Assembly: GCA_037783415.1 (NCBI GenBank)
Contig: JAZGTN010000026.1
Coordinates: 1,943,001-2,007,000, forward strand
Source of the DNA: Leptasterias polaris
Taxonomy: Eukaryota > Echinodermata > Asteroidea > Forcipulatida > Asteriidae
DNA: 64,000 nucleotides
Direction: 5' to 3'
Shown here: piece by piece, positions 44,701-55,046 of the stretch
How positions within the stretch are numbered: position 1 is the stretch's first letter
Layout of the letters: every line of letters starts with the position of its first letter
The notes under the pieces: generated by a model
What the model saw: only the letters and a program-made list of their open reading frames with translations
Database searches by the model: none
What the model was told of the DNA's origin: nothing
Position numbers and translations under genes: made by a program

Positions 44701-47700
44701 TGGAAGCACAGGTTGTAGTCAATCGTTATTGATGACGATAATGATGATGATGATAATGATGATGATGAAATACTAACAAAACCGATTGATAAAAACAAAT
44801 CAAATATCAGGGTTGAAAAAAATTGTACACACTAATAATAATGTTTATCAGATTCATTAAAGATTTGATTTATCTTACTCCAACTATAAAACTTGTCTGT
44901 TTTGATGTGGGAGTAAAAGTGAGTTGAGTTGAATTGAAGGTATTCATCAAAACTCTTTCAACAGTCACCACTTAGTGGTTATGTACACAGTGACATGGTG
45001 TTGTGTAAGCAAAGAAATGTACAAAATGGAGGTTACTTAGTTGATATAGGAGAGACTTAGCTTTACTTTTGGTTACACAGACATTATGGTCTTGACTGAT
45101 CATTACATACATCATGTAGGAGGAATAAATTGATTGGTCTTTTGAGGACAAAAGGTTGTTTGCTACTTACGTGTTGTACTTGTTCGTGGCTCTTGTGTAT
45201 TAGGCGGTAGCGGTGTACTTGTTTGTGGGTCTCGAGTTACAGGCGGTGGAGGTAGAGTCTGAATTAAAGATTCAGGACTCATGGGTCCTTCTCCCCCTTG
45301 TCCTTCTCTTATCGCAGCCACACTGAATCTGTATGCAGTATTAGCTTCCAATGGCTGAACCACGTAGTTGTATGTAACTTTTAATTGGTCTGTCACTGAT
45401 ACAGTACTAGCTTCAGTCCAGGGAGAGGAGCTTGCTGGGGAATAATAGACTTTGTATGAAACAATTGGTCCATCACCAGAGTCCATGCGACTTGAGTTCC
45501 ATGCATTCCAAGTGACTTCAACTGATGTAGATTCTGGTGTTAACATTGGCCGCTGGCGGAGGCTTGGAAGAACTTTAAGTAAATAAATAAAAGCTTCTTT
45601 GAACTCCATTCATGTTTTAAATCATTTAACGTTATACTATATACATGTACTTTTGGTTCAATGTTTTGTTTTGGTTTTCTTAAACAAACATTCTCACACA
45701 AACTTGTTTGTCGGACAAGTAATTCTAGGACTTCTCTTTATTCACCCATTGCTTGAACCGCGTTTGTTTTGCCATTTCCCAAAATCATCGGGATTCCTTG
45801 TGTTAAAGGCTTATTGCAATGAGTTGCCATGCTTTTGTATGCTTTTTTGGAGCAGGCCTATTAAAAATTAATCAATCCAACTGGTTTAGATGTTGATTTG
45901 GTACCTTATTGGGTTGGATTTTGCTGGACTCAAAGGAGTTGGGAATGGGGTTAATAAGGGTATGACCCATACATAACACAAACATCAGATAACAGAAATA
46001 AAGGTATTATAATTTTACAAATAATTAATCATTTGCAGATAAAATGTGACTCCCGATCATTTCACTTCATATGCTACACTGGTTTGTCCATGCTGTGAAA
46101 CAAAGTATGACACAATTGTATTTACCCCTGGTGAGAACAACAATGAGAAATGTTGTTTTTCCATAATGTTATTGTTTTCATCTTACTTTAAAACACAGAC
46201 GCATGAACGTTACAACATTGTATGGTACACTGTATAATGTAAATCGCACTAAGTGCAAACACAAATCCTTGTCACTTGGTTGGTGGAACGTACTTGTCAT
46301 TCATTAACTTTCTATATATTTATTACCGCGACACTCCAAAATAAAAAAATTGATAGGCCTGTCCAATAGCATTTATATTTTGACTCTTGTGGTAAACATG
46401 TTTTATCAGTATCGTTTCCAAAGTAATTTGTCTCTGCCCAGTCGTCCATAGGAGGAAAGGTTGTATCCCACTGGGGACTAGATTGGTGTCTACATTGAGT
46501 TGTTTACATTGTTTAGAGTGAGTTTGTAGAATTTTGTATAGTTGGGGTGAATGAGTTTCCATGTCTATTTTGTGTGTTATTTTATGTAAAAATATCAGTT
46601 GCAAGGTTTTATGTGCGAGTTGTCATATAACAAATATTAAATGTATTGTAGCAGAATATAATTACCCAACAATGAAATCTGGATTTTCCAGTGTTCGCCT
46701 TGTGAAATCGAATAGTTCAGATTTAAGCTTCTGATTATATTCTACAAACGTGCACTCTGTTTATGCTACAATAAACACCAGGAGAAATCTATCTTTGCCA
46801 CTTCACTTGACTTCGCCTCAGGAAATGGGACAGATATATATTTCACCTTGTGATTTTATTCTGCGACAATGCACTCATATAAGCAGCCAATATTTGTAAA
46901 ATATTTGTAGTTGAATGAATAAAGTTAAATATCTCTTACGGTAAACAAACACAGAAAAGGTGCAGGTAGCCTGGTCATCAGAGTTAGCGATAAATGTGTA
47001 GGTTACTTGAGTATTTTGTCCGATATTGAAGAAACTTCCTGGCTGACGAGTCTTTATAATGTTTGTTATTTGCTGACCAGAAGCATCAGTTGCTGTAGGT
47101 TCTGTCCATGTCACTTGGGTTGCTGTAAGTCCTACAGCAGTCACTGTCTCTGTTGGGCAGCCAACTATATTCACTGGGAGTAAAATGTAATGAAAACATC
47201 CATGAATGCTGAGGAATTTCAGTGACGGTTGTAATCTGAACATTTACAATAATAAAACTGTACTCATGTACTCCATAAACAATACAGAACCTTTGGACTC
47301 GACAGAACTGTCCGAATCTATTGCAGGCTACAACAGTGCACCAATCGGTCAAAACCATGTGGATGACATGAATGGTTAGATAGCACAGGGTTTAAAAATA
47401 GAGGACATTAAAATCTTGAGCAAAGAGGTATCAGTCAAACCAACTCTGAATATGTTGACTGACAAGTAGTAGACTGTAAGTCGAGTTCACTGGCGTAAAT
47501 TCTCTTCTCTTGTATTAACCCTTACAGTCTGAAATAGTTCTATATCCAATTGCCAAAGTGAAGGGTTCAGTGGTGGGGCCAGAAGGCCCAAACAACAAGT
47601 ACTATATCTGACCCTGCAAGGTATTAATAATGTCCGTTTAAATCAAATCACCTCTTTTTCATTTACATTCATGATAATGTTAACAGGCATAACAGTGTAG

Positions 47701-50700
47701 GAAAATCTGTGAAACTTTCTCTTTTGTAATTTATAAATTTCTGTCATGTTATTAGGCTCTGTTTCCAGAGGAGCCAAAATGCATGCAACGCTTAACAGCT
47801 GTGCATACGCATGCGTACTAATAAAGTTAACAGTGAGTTCCAGTATGTATTGATTGCATGAGGCAATATTAATGCCCGCGACAGCTTACAAGATTAAACT
47901 TTGATAGCTGAGAGTGCTGAACAAGCATTAGCAAAATGATAACCAAACAAATAGTAAACAAATAAAGAGTCAACTTAGTTTTTAGTGATTTTGTTCAAGT
48001 TTATCTTACTTCTGGGAAAAAGGAAGCTGCATCGGTGATCTGAACCGGAAGCTGCAGCCCCAAGCTATGACTATATAAATGACGACACTGATTTCCAAGT
48101 TATTTCATTATTGCTAGACATTTCTGGTATCCTTTTTAACGTATCACCCTGAAGAAGGACAATGGCACCGCCACAGCTGATAGATTTTAAGACAATAATG
48201 AAGGAACAGAACATGTGGCAAATCTAGCAATGTGCACAATGGAAGCACAGGTTGTAGTCAATCGTTATTGATGACGATAATGATGATGATGATAATGATG
48301 ATGATGAAATACTAACAAAACCGATTGATAAAAACAAATCAAATATCAGGGTTGAAAAAAATTGTACACATTAATAATAATGTTTATCAGATTCATTCAA
48401 GATTTGATTTATCTTACTCCAACTATAAAACTTGTCTGTTTTGATGTGGGAGTAAAAGTGAGTTGAGTTGAATTGAAGGTATTTATCAAAACTCTTTCAA
48501 CAGTCACCACTTAGTGGTTATGTACACAGTGACATGGTGTTGTGTAAGCAAAGAAATGTACAAAATGGAGGTTACTTAGTTGATATAGGAGAGACTTAGC
48601 TTTACTTTTGGTTACACAGACATTATGGTCTTGACTGATCATTACATACATCATGTAGGAGGAATAAATTGATTGGTCTTTTGAGGACAAAAGGTTGTTT
48701 GCTACTTACGTGTTGTACTTGTTCGTGGCTCTTGTGTATTAGGCGGTAGCGGTGTACTTGTTTGTGGGTCTCGAGTTACAGGCGGTGGAGGTAGAGTCTG
48801 AATTAAAGATTCAGGACTCATGGGTCCTTCTCCCCCTTGTCCTTCTCTTATCGCAGCCACACTGAATCTGTATGCAGTATTAGCTTCCAATGGCTGAACC
48901 ACGTAGTTGTATGTAACTTTTAATTGGTCTGTCACTGATACAGTACTAGCTTCAGTCCAGGGAGAGGAGCTTGCTGGGGAATAATAGACTTTGTATGAAA
49001 CAATTGGTCCATCACCAGAGTCCATGCGACTTGAGTTCCATGCATTCCAAGTGACTTCAACTGATGTAGATTCTGGTGTTAACATTGGCCGCTGGCGGAG
49101 GCTTGGAAGAACTTTAAGTAAATAAATAAAAGCTTCTTTGAACTCCATTCATGTTTTAAATCATTTAACGTTATACTATATACATGTACTTTTGGTTCAA
49201 TGTTTTGTTTTGGTTTTCTTAAACAAACATTCTCACACAAACTTGTTTGTCGGACAAGTAATTCTAGGACTTCTCTTTATTCACCCATTGCTTGAACCGC
49301 GTTTGTTTTGCCATTTCCCAAAATCATCAGGATTCCTTGTGTTAAAGGCTTATTGCAATGAGTTGCCATGCTTTTGTATGCTTTTTTGGAGCAGGCCTAT
49401 TAAAAATTAATCAATCCAACTGGTTTAGATGTTGATTTGGTACCTTATTGTGTTGGATTTTGCTGGACTCAAAGGAGTTGGGAATGGGGTTAATAAGGGT
49501 ATGACCCATACATAACACAAACATCAGATAACAGAAATAAAGGTATTATAATTTTACAAATAATTAATCATTTGCAGATAAAATGTCTCTCATTTCACTT
49601 CATATGCTACACTGGTTTGTCCATGCTGTGAAACAAAGTATGACACAATTGTATTTACCCCTGGTGAGAACAACAATGAGAAATGTTGTTTTTCCATAAT
49701 GTTATTGTTTTCATCTTACTTTAAAACACAGACGCATGAACGTTACAACATTGTATGTTACACTGTATATGTAAATCGCACTAAGTGCAAACACAAATCC
49801 TTGTCACTTGGTTGGTGGAACGTACTTGTCATTCATTAACATTCTATATATTTATTACCGCGACACTCCAAAATAAAAAAATGGATAGGCCTGTCCAATA
49901 GCATTTATATTTTGACTCTTGTGGTAAACATGTTTTATCAGTATCGTTTCCAAAGTAATTTGTCTCTGCCCAGTCGTCCATAGGAGGAAAGGTTGTATCC
50001 CACTGGGGACTAGATTGGTGTCTACATTGAGTTGTTTACATTGTTTAGAGTGAGTTTGTAGAATTTTGTATAGTTGGGGTGAATGAGTTTCCATGTCTAT
50101 TTTGTGTGTTATTTTATGTAAAAATATCAGTTGCAAGGTTTTATGTGCGAGTTGTCATATAACAAATATTAAATGTATTGTAGCAGAATATAATTACCCA
50201 ACAATGAAATCTGGATTTTCCAGTGTTCGCCTTGTGAAATTGAATAGTTCAGATTTAAGCTTCTGATTATATTCTACAAACGTGCACTCTGTTTATGCTA
50301 CAATAAATACCAGGAGAAATCTATCTTTGCCATTTCACTTGACTTCGCCTCAGGAAATGGGACAGATATATATTTCACCTTGTGATTTTATTCTGCGACA
50401 ATGCACTCATATAAGCAGCCAATATTTGTAAAATATTTGTAGTTGAATGAATAAAGTTAAATATCTCTTACGGTAAACAAACACAAAAAAGCTGCAGGTA
50501 GCCTGGTCATCAGAGTTAGCGATAAATGTGTAGGCTACTTGAGTATTTTGTCCGATATTGAAGAAACTTCCTGGCTGACGAGTCTTTATAATGTTTGTTA
50601 TTTGCTGACCAGAAGCATCAGTTGCTGTAGGTTCTGTCCATGTCACTTGGGTTGCTGTAAGTCCTACAGCAGTCACTGTCTCTGTTGGGCAGCCAACTAT

Positions 50701-53700
50701 ATTCACTGGGAGTAAAATGTAATGAAAACATCCATGAATGCTGAGGAATTTCAGTGACGGTTGTAATCTGAACATTTACAATAATAAAACTGTACTCATG
50801 TACTCCATAAACAATACAGAACATTTGGACTCGACAGAACTGTCCGAATCTATTGCAGGCTACAACAGTGCACCAATCGGTCAAAACCATGTGGATGACA
50901 TGAATGGTTAGATAGCACAGGGTTTAAAAATAGAGGACATTTTCTTGAGCAAAGAGGTATCAGTCAAACCAACTCTGAATATGTTGACTGACAAGTAGTA
51001 GACTGTAAGTCGAGTTCACTGGCGTAAATTCTCTTCTCTTGTATTAACCCTTACAGTCTGAAATAGTTCTGTATCCAATTTCCAAAGTGAAGGGTTCAGT
51101 GGTGGGGCCAGAAGGCCCAAACAACAAGTACCTATCGCACGGCTCTGACCCTGCAAGGTATTAATGTCCGTTTAGATCAAATCACCTCTTTTTCATTTAC
51201 ATTCATGATAATGTTAACAGGCATAACAGTGTAGGAAAATATGTGAAACTTTCTCTTTTGTAATTTATAAATTTCTGTCATGTTATTAGGCTCTGTTTCC
51301 AGAGGAGCCAAAATGCATGCAACGCTTAACAGCTGTGCATACGCATGCGTACTAATAAAGTTAACAGTGAGTTCCAGTATGTATTGATTGCATGAGGCAA
51401 TATTAATGCCCGCGACAGCTTACAAGATTAAACTTTGATAGCTGAGAGTGCTGAACAAGCATTAGCAAAATGATCTTAAACAGCTTCAGCCATGTCTTCA
51501 CCAGCCGTTTCATCAGGTAAACATGGTCACGGGACCCCCCTTGTTTGACGGTCTCTAGAGCTGTTACAATTTGACAAGTATTCATTACAAAAGTTTGTAA
51601 AGTATCAGTTTGACCCATAGATTTAAAAAAAGTCATGCTCCAAAAAATATGAGAATGGGATCACCTTGAATTACGTCATTATGACGTCATAACCTCTTTT
51701 TATGTAATAAAGCAAACGCAAATGCCATGGTGGGATTTCTACATGCCAAAATTATGTTTCTGAGGTCAAGGAATTCAATGAGGTGGTATTAGTTTGTAAA
51801 AAATTAATATCCTTTATGGTGACTATATTGATGTAATTATGACGTCATCATCGTCAATACTACACAAATAACACAAAATTTGGAAAAAAAATGTTATTGG
51901 TTTCGCCAAAATGCTAATCTGTTTGTGTTCATATGGTAACAGTATAATTACCGTGGCACTGATCTATAAAATACCATGATGTCATTATGATATAATAAAT
52001 AATAACTACCAACCAAAACAATAACACATTAACACAATGAAACACAATGATTCTGACCGGATTATAGGTTATGACAGGAGATTTATTATGTTGAATAGCG
52101 CATAACAGTTGGTTTGTGTAGACGAGGGATTACAGTGTGTTACCATTTATTTGACTGCATCTTACAGTTACAGTTATTGGGTTTTTTGAACAGTGGTATT
52201 GAGTTCTTCTTTATTGGTGCATGGATTGACTTTGTTCTGTCAATGAAAACCTCTTTCTTAAATGTCAGATACTGGTCTGCACCCAATGCCTCGATAGTTC
52301 GCACTGTACGCACACCGGATTCATCTGCACAGTCTCGTGTGTGCAAGACAAGTAACTCAGGGTAGTCATCTTGGAAAGGGTTACTGTATTCCCTGATTAC
52401 CTCGATAAGGCATTTGGTTTGCTGTTGGGAGGACTTTTGAGCAGATGGGCCTTCCTCGTGGTGCTGGAAGTTTACTTGAGGGTCTTCTTGTGGTAGATAC
52501 TCACTTTCAAACTCAGTCAGTAGCCTTGTTTGCTCTGGGCCGGAAATCATCCAACGACGAAAGGCATCTGGATTTTCTGTGAGCCCGACTGCCCCTCCTT
52601 TGCCTTTCACTTTGGTATTTTCTTGCTCATGGACTTGGTCAATGGGGAGTGCTGAAAACCTGTGCTTGGTTTTGCTTACCACCCAGTACTTTGGGAAGTC
52701 TTCCTTGAGAATACCGGTCAAGGACTGCATATCATGGAGATGGACTGAAGCCCAGCGACAGTAGTTGTAGTGATCAAGTGCGAAAAAGAGAAACATCAAT
52801 GCTTGTAGAGACTCTACATAGAGATCAAAGTCCTTCTCCCTGTGGGCACGAATGAAGACAAGGATTAGGACCTCAGTTCGCAGGACTATATTCCAAAATT
52901 GGAAGGTGGGACTGTTCTTTACCATAGCGAGCCTCCAAGCCTCGTATTAATCTGTGCCACCGGACCCATCATGAAGTAGAAAGGCACCATGCTGCATCTT
53001 GGATAGGGCCAAAGCTGTCACCTGGTGGGCGTGTCGAGTCCGTGTTATGTGTGAAGCTTTGAGGAAAGAGTCGGTGGTACCTGATGTAGCTATACCTGCT
53101 TCTCAGAGCCACGGTCCAGCCACTGTGATCTAAGAAATCCCCCAGACAATTCCACATGGATTTCACCGTATGGAGACCTCCAAACATGATAAGAAACTTA
53201 TCTTCTCCATGCGTTGCAGGCCAGGTCCACTGGATGTACTTGCAGTTTGCAAATATTGGACAGTCACAAGTCAAAACTGGAATTTGGCCGGGGTGGAGGA
53301 ACTCAGTGATAGACTTCAAGACATTCAGGGCATGCTTAATCATTGCAGGGGAGTCAGCCTTCTCATAAAAGAGTGGTAGGAGGGCAGTTAACGCAGGCGG
53401 GTCGAGTGGTGGAGATTGCAGAGACGCATGATATGCAGCCCAATATATAGCCTGGCCTTTCTCTAAGGTATCCACATCAAGAAGCTTTGTAGCATGTTTG
53501 ATCCAGGTTTCCTCCTTGACCTTCGCTTCACTCAATTTTCCGTGAACCGATGCCATGTCGACCTCTGGCACACACGTAGCCGATGCCTTCATATGTACCG
53601 CCTGGACTATGCTGAACTCATCGGGTAGATATGGCTTCCTCCTTTGATTTTTAGGTGGGAATGTGGCTTTCTCTCTCGACATATCAGGATTATCCTGGGT

Positions 53701-55046
53701 AGGGAACTGAATGATGCTATTAATGCCGCTCCCACGGAATGAACCCTTAGCTGAAGTGGAGGACGGATTGTAATCAATGTTGTCTAAGGCGCCAACTGTA
53801 AAGATACCTTTCCTTAGACTAGAGGGCCACACAATACCTTCAGCATGGAATTTCTCACACATGGAGATAGCCAAATGGTTCTCAAGCTGTAGGACCCGGT
53901 CGTATGAGATACAAATGCTAAGTTTGGCTAGTTTGTCGATTAGGATTTTGTTCCTTGTCAAGGTGTGAATGTTCAGTCCAGTGTAGATGGGAAGGAGAGG
54001 CTCTCGCCCTAGAGATTGCCGAGTGGTTTTTGCCTTTTCTTTGTATCTCTTCTTAGAATTGTGGAGGAACATCTGGGATGTGGTCATGCAAGCCTGAGTG
54101 TCCACCACATCACTCTTCAGGTTGGGCCCATAGAGGATCATTGATGCAAGGAGGTTTGTGCTGGGAAGTATTTTCTGGCAATTAGAAGGGAAACTACCAG
54201 AAAATGTAATTGGTTCTTCTTTGAAAAACACTTCTCTGCATATTTTGGTCACTTTTGCAAACAAGAGGGCTTCTGATTCATAGCTGCGCTCAAGTAACGC
54301 ATCCCGAAGCAACTTCTGCATGCCCTCTGGAAAAGTCAGAACAACATTTCTTCCATCAGACTGCTCTTGCACACCAGTATCAGCAAAAAGTTCCATTCCT
54401 TGGGTACGTTTGGTAGCACACTTTCCCATAATGAGGTAAGGTTGAGTCTGCAATTTCACATAGGGGTAAGCTCTTATAACATCAATCCGTATGATACACA
54501 AATATATTCTCCTGCAGTTACAGTAATAATATGCCAATACTTTTAATTCACATACCAGAACAGTCTCCACTCCAGTTTTCGTCACAACAACAAGTGCAAT
54601 ATTCATCATCAAGTGTTCCTCCATTCATGCAGATTAGACGACATTCTGCAGGAAAAAGAATTGATTTTTTTATGTTTCTTAATCACTGTATATTACACAT
54701 CTCTGCTGTGAGTAATGCTTCCCTATTACGCCAGGTTGGATCAAGAATTGCACGATTCAAAATAACGAAGCCATAGTTATCGTTAACTATGAAATGGTAG
54801 TACCACAATCTGCAGGGAAAAAAAGTGTTGATGTTTCTTAAACATTGTATTTTACATGTATCTCTGCTTCGAGTCATTATCCCCCAATCAGACAGGTTGG
54901 ATCACACGCTGCAAGAGTCGAATTGACGAAGCCATTATTGAAACCATCTTTGCAACCACAACGCCATGAGGGAGGGTTAGTGTACTCAATCGGAGAGCAG
55001 TGGCCATCATTAAGACATGGGTTACTTGTACAGATATCGTAGTATT
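38665..55046 (-). CDS. Gene C: EGF/HYR/FN3 receptor tyrosine kinase
   Basis: Single-pass receptor tyrosine kinase. Exons in transcript order: 55046-(54877) and 54645-54556 (EGF-like), 50705-50472 (HYR), 49111-48710 (FN3), 47173-46940 (HYR), 45572-45171 (FN3), 43361-43207 (TM), 42630-42339 (juxtamembrane, P-loop), 42132-42022 (helix C), 41846-41686, 41115-41002 (catalytic loop, DFG), 40905-40835, 40495-40455, 40209-40113, 38770-38665 (end of kinase). From 54645 onward every join is in phase. Catalytic elements present: [12 protein letters not shown] lysine, helix C Glu in [16 protein letters not shown] and the C-lobe [10 protein letters not shown]. The kinase should be active. The signal peptide and first exons, and the end of the C-terminal tail, are not found. 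EGF plus FN3 outside recalls Tie receptors, but HYR domains are not part of vertebrate Tie; orthology is open. Confidence 0.85.
38957..39751. mobile_element. 795-bp TIR element in the kinase gene intron
   Basis: AAAGGAACACGTTGCCTT at 38957-38974 is matched by its complement with one mismatch at 39734-39751. TTAA overlaps each end. The left terminus is a sequence I associate with abundant echinoderm repeats. It contains a perfect 20-bp-arm hairpin at 39545-39588. No transposase frame. Confidence 0.7.
39545..39588. repeat. Perfect hairpin, 20-bp arms, 4-bp loop
   Basis: CCGCCATTTATGGGAGTCAA is followed by AATC and then its exact complement. It may be the termini of a nested element or a foldback. 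Confidence 0.9.
40113..40209 (-). CDS. Gene C exon: kinase C-lobe
   Basis: 97-bp exon, phase 1 in and phase 2 out. [13 protein letters not shown] and [14 protein letters not shown] are typical of RTK subdomain X. The acceptor is ttttcacag and the donor GTACGT. Confidence 0.9.
40455..40495 (-). CDS. Gene C exon: kinase subdomain IX
   Basis: 41-bp micro-exon, phase 2 in and phase 1 out, encoding [13 protein letters not shown], the conserved helix F segment that follows the SDV split across the previous exon. Confidence 0.9.
40835..40905 (-). CDS. Gene C exon: activation segment end
   Basis: 71-bp exon, phase 0 in and phase 2 out. [13 protein letters not shown] forms the P+1 loop (SLE in the APE position), then TYTTKSD. 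The acceptor is tctcccctcag. Confidence 0.9.
41002..41115 (-). CDS. Gene C exon: catalytic loop and DFG motif
   Basis: 114-bp exon, phase 0-0. [13 protein letters not shown] carries the catalytic Asp and Asn. The HRD arginine is lysine (HKD), a conservative change also seen in a few RTKs such as Ryk. KISDFGLSR follows. The activation loop keeps one Tyr in EDIYVQV. Confidence 0.95.
41686..41846 (-). CDS. Gene C exon: kinase hinge and helices D-E
   Basis: 161-bp exon, phase 1 in and phase 0 out. [19 protein letters not shown] is the hinge region, then [19 protein letters not shown]. Of two overlapping GT sites, the inner GTGAGT (exon end 41686) is chosen because it alone keeps the frame into the catalytic-loop exon. 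Confidence 0.9.
42022..42132 (-). CDS. Gene C exon: kinase helix C
   Basis: 111-bp exon, phase 1-1. [20 protein letters not shown] contains the helix C Glu and the HPNIV motif before beta 4. Confidence 0.95.
42339..42630 (-). CDS. Gene C exon: juxtamembrane and P-loop
   Basis: 292-bp exon, phase 0 in and phase 1 out. The juxtamembrane part includes the Tyr motif [10 protein letters not shown], then W-x-VPWDNL. The kinase N-lobe begins [13 protein letters not shown] and continues to the beta 3 lysine in AAIKKLR. The acceptor is cctccccacag and the donor GTAAGA. Confidence 0.95.
43207..43361 (-). CDS. Gene C exon: transmembrane segment
   Basis: 155-bp exon, phase 1 in and phase 0 out. [20 protein letters not shown] is followed by the basic stop-transfer RVRKRRHQH. 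It links the last FN3 exon (phase 1) to the juxtamembrane exon (phase 0). Confidence 0.9.
43690..44125 (-). pseudogene. Decayed RTE-like LINE reverse transcriptase fragment
   Basis: On the minus strand a broken frame contains [10 protein letters not shown] near its start, [19 protein letters not shown] in the middle and [18 protein letters not shown] at the end. These are the palm motifs A, the QGDP-type segment and the FADD box (here FADN) of an RTE/BovB-style LINE RT. At least three in-frame stops and a missing catalytic Asp make it dead. It lies in the intron between the TM and FN3 exons. Confidence 0.8.
45171..45572 (-). CDS. Gene C exon: FN3 domain (membrane-proximal)
   Basis: 402-bp phase 1-1 exon. 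FN3 hallmarks: [36 protein letters not shown], then a Pro/Thr-rich stalk ([17 protein letters not shown]). The stalk is likely O-glycosylated. The predicted protein is identical to that of the exon at 48710-49111. Confidence 0.95.
46940..47173 (-). CDS. Gene C exon: HYR domain (membrane-proximal copy)
   Basis: 234-bp phase 1-1 exon. [42 protein letters not shown] and [10 protein letters not shown] give a full HYR repeat with its two cysteines. The donor is GTAAGA. Confidence 0.95.
48710..49111 (-). CDS. Gene C exon: FN3 domain (membrane-distal copy)
   Basis: Duplicate of the 45171-45572 exon with identical predicted protein, splice sites and phase. Being symmetric (1-1), it can be included without frame damage. 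Confidence 0.95.
50472..50705 (-). CDS. Gene C exon: HYR domain (membrane-distal copy)
   Basis: Duplicate of 46940-47173 with the same phases. Three replacements are visible: VTYTF becomes VAYTF, and ATCTFSVF becomes ATCSFFVF. The cysteines are retained. Confidence 0.95.
51475..52139. other. Kinase gene intron with TGACGTCA motifs
   Basis: Contains CRE-like palindromes TGACGTCA at about 51682 and about 51840, each beside 'ttatgacgt' words. No exon was seen. Confidence 0.6.
52140..54429 (-). pseudogene. Decayed transposon-type gene in the kinase gene intron
   Basis: Two long frames: 54429-52969 (from [11 protein letters not shown], about 486 codons) and 52925-52140 (261 codons). Between them the reading passes through a third frame ([12 protein letters not shown] region, about 53040-52950) that ends in TAA, so there are at least two frameshifts. 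Recognisable blocks are [59 protein letters not shown] and [17 protein letters not shown]. From memory, these blocks mark a multicopy, uncharacterised family abundant in cnidarian and echinoderm genomes and probably mobile. I know no demonstrated function. Intron placement and antisense-free orientation (same strand as the kinase gene) are consistent with a young, mildly decayed insertion. Confidence 0.7.
54556..54645 (-). CDS. Gene C exon: EGF-like module
   Basis: 90-bp phase 1-1 exon. [17 protein letters not shown] then [12 protein letters not shown] gives an EGF-like Cys pattern (CxNGG, WxGxxC). The acceptor is ttcctgcag and the donor GTATGTG. It overlaps the start of a longer chance frame running into the intron. 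Confidence 0.75.
54683..54877 (-). pseudogene. Degenerate copy of the neighbouring EGF exon
   Basis: The segment preserves an acceptor (tttccctgcag) and a NYGFVILN...LDPTWRN peptide that parallels NNGFVNST...CDPTCLI in the exon just upstream, but most cysteines are lost. A failed duplicate exon is the simplest reading. Confidence 0.5.
54877..55046 (-). CDS. Gene C candidate exon: EGF-like domain running into a stop
   Basis: The acceptor tttgtatgtag enters in phase 1. [26 protein letters not shown] and TLAAC give six cysteines of a complete EGF domain. The frame then ends at TAA (54877-54879) with no good donor. The only phase-1 GT (after 54894) would create a stop when joined to the next exon. 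So this is either a terminal exon of a short isoform, a decayed exon, or its donor is non-canonical. Confidence 0.6.

Larger units (their letters stand above)
44402..47940. repeat. Tandem duplication, copy 1 (3539 bp)
   Basis: Head-to-tail with 47941-51474. Both start at 'aaccaaacaa' and end at 'gcattagcaaaatgat'. The unit spans one FN3 exon, one HYR exon and their introns, including a GAT microsatellite (44731-44768) and short flanks. Scattered substitutions and short indels separate the copies. Confidence 0.95.
47941..51474. repeat. Tandem duplication, copy 2 (3534 bp)
   Basis: Second unit of the duplication. The junction with copy 1 at 47940/47941 is seamless apart from a 2-base shared 'at'. 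At its right end unique sequence resumes at 'cttaaacagcttc'. Confidence 0.95.

Noticed and set aside
45599..45871. 90-codon plus frame, present identically in both tandem copies
   Set aside because: The identity reflects the 3.5-kb duplication, not coding constraint; it is intronic and antisense to the receptor gene.
46323..46604. 93-codon minus frame duplicated at 49855-50136
   Set aside because: Intronic, without domain or splice borders; preserved only because the duplication is recent.
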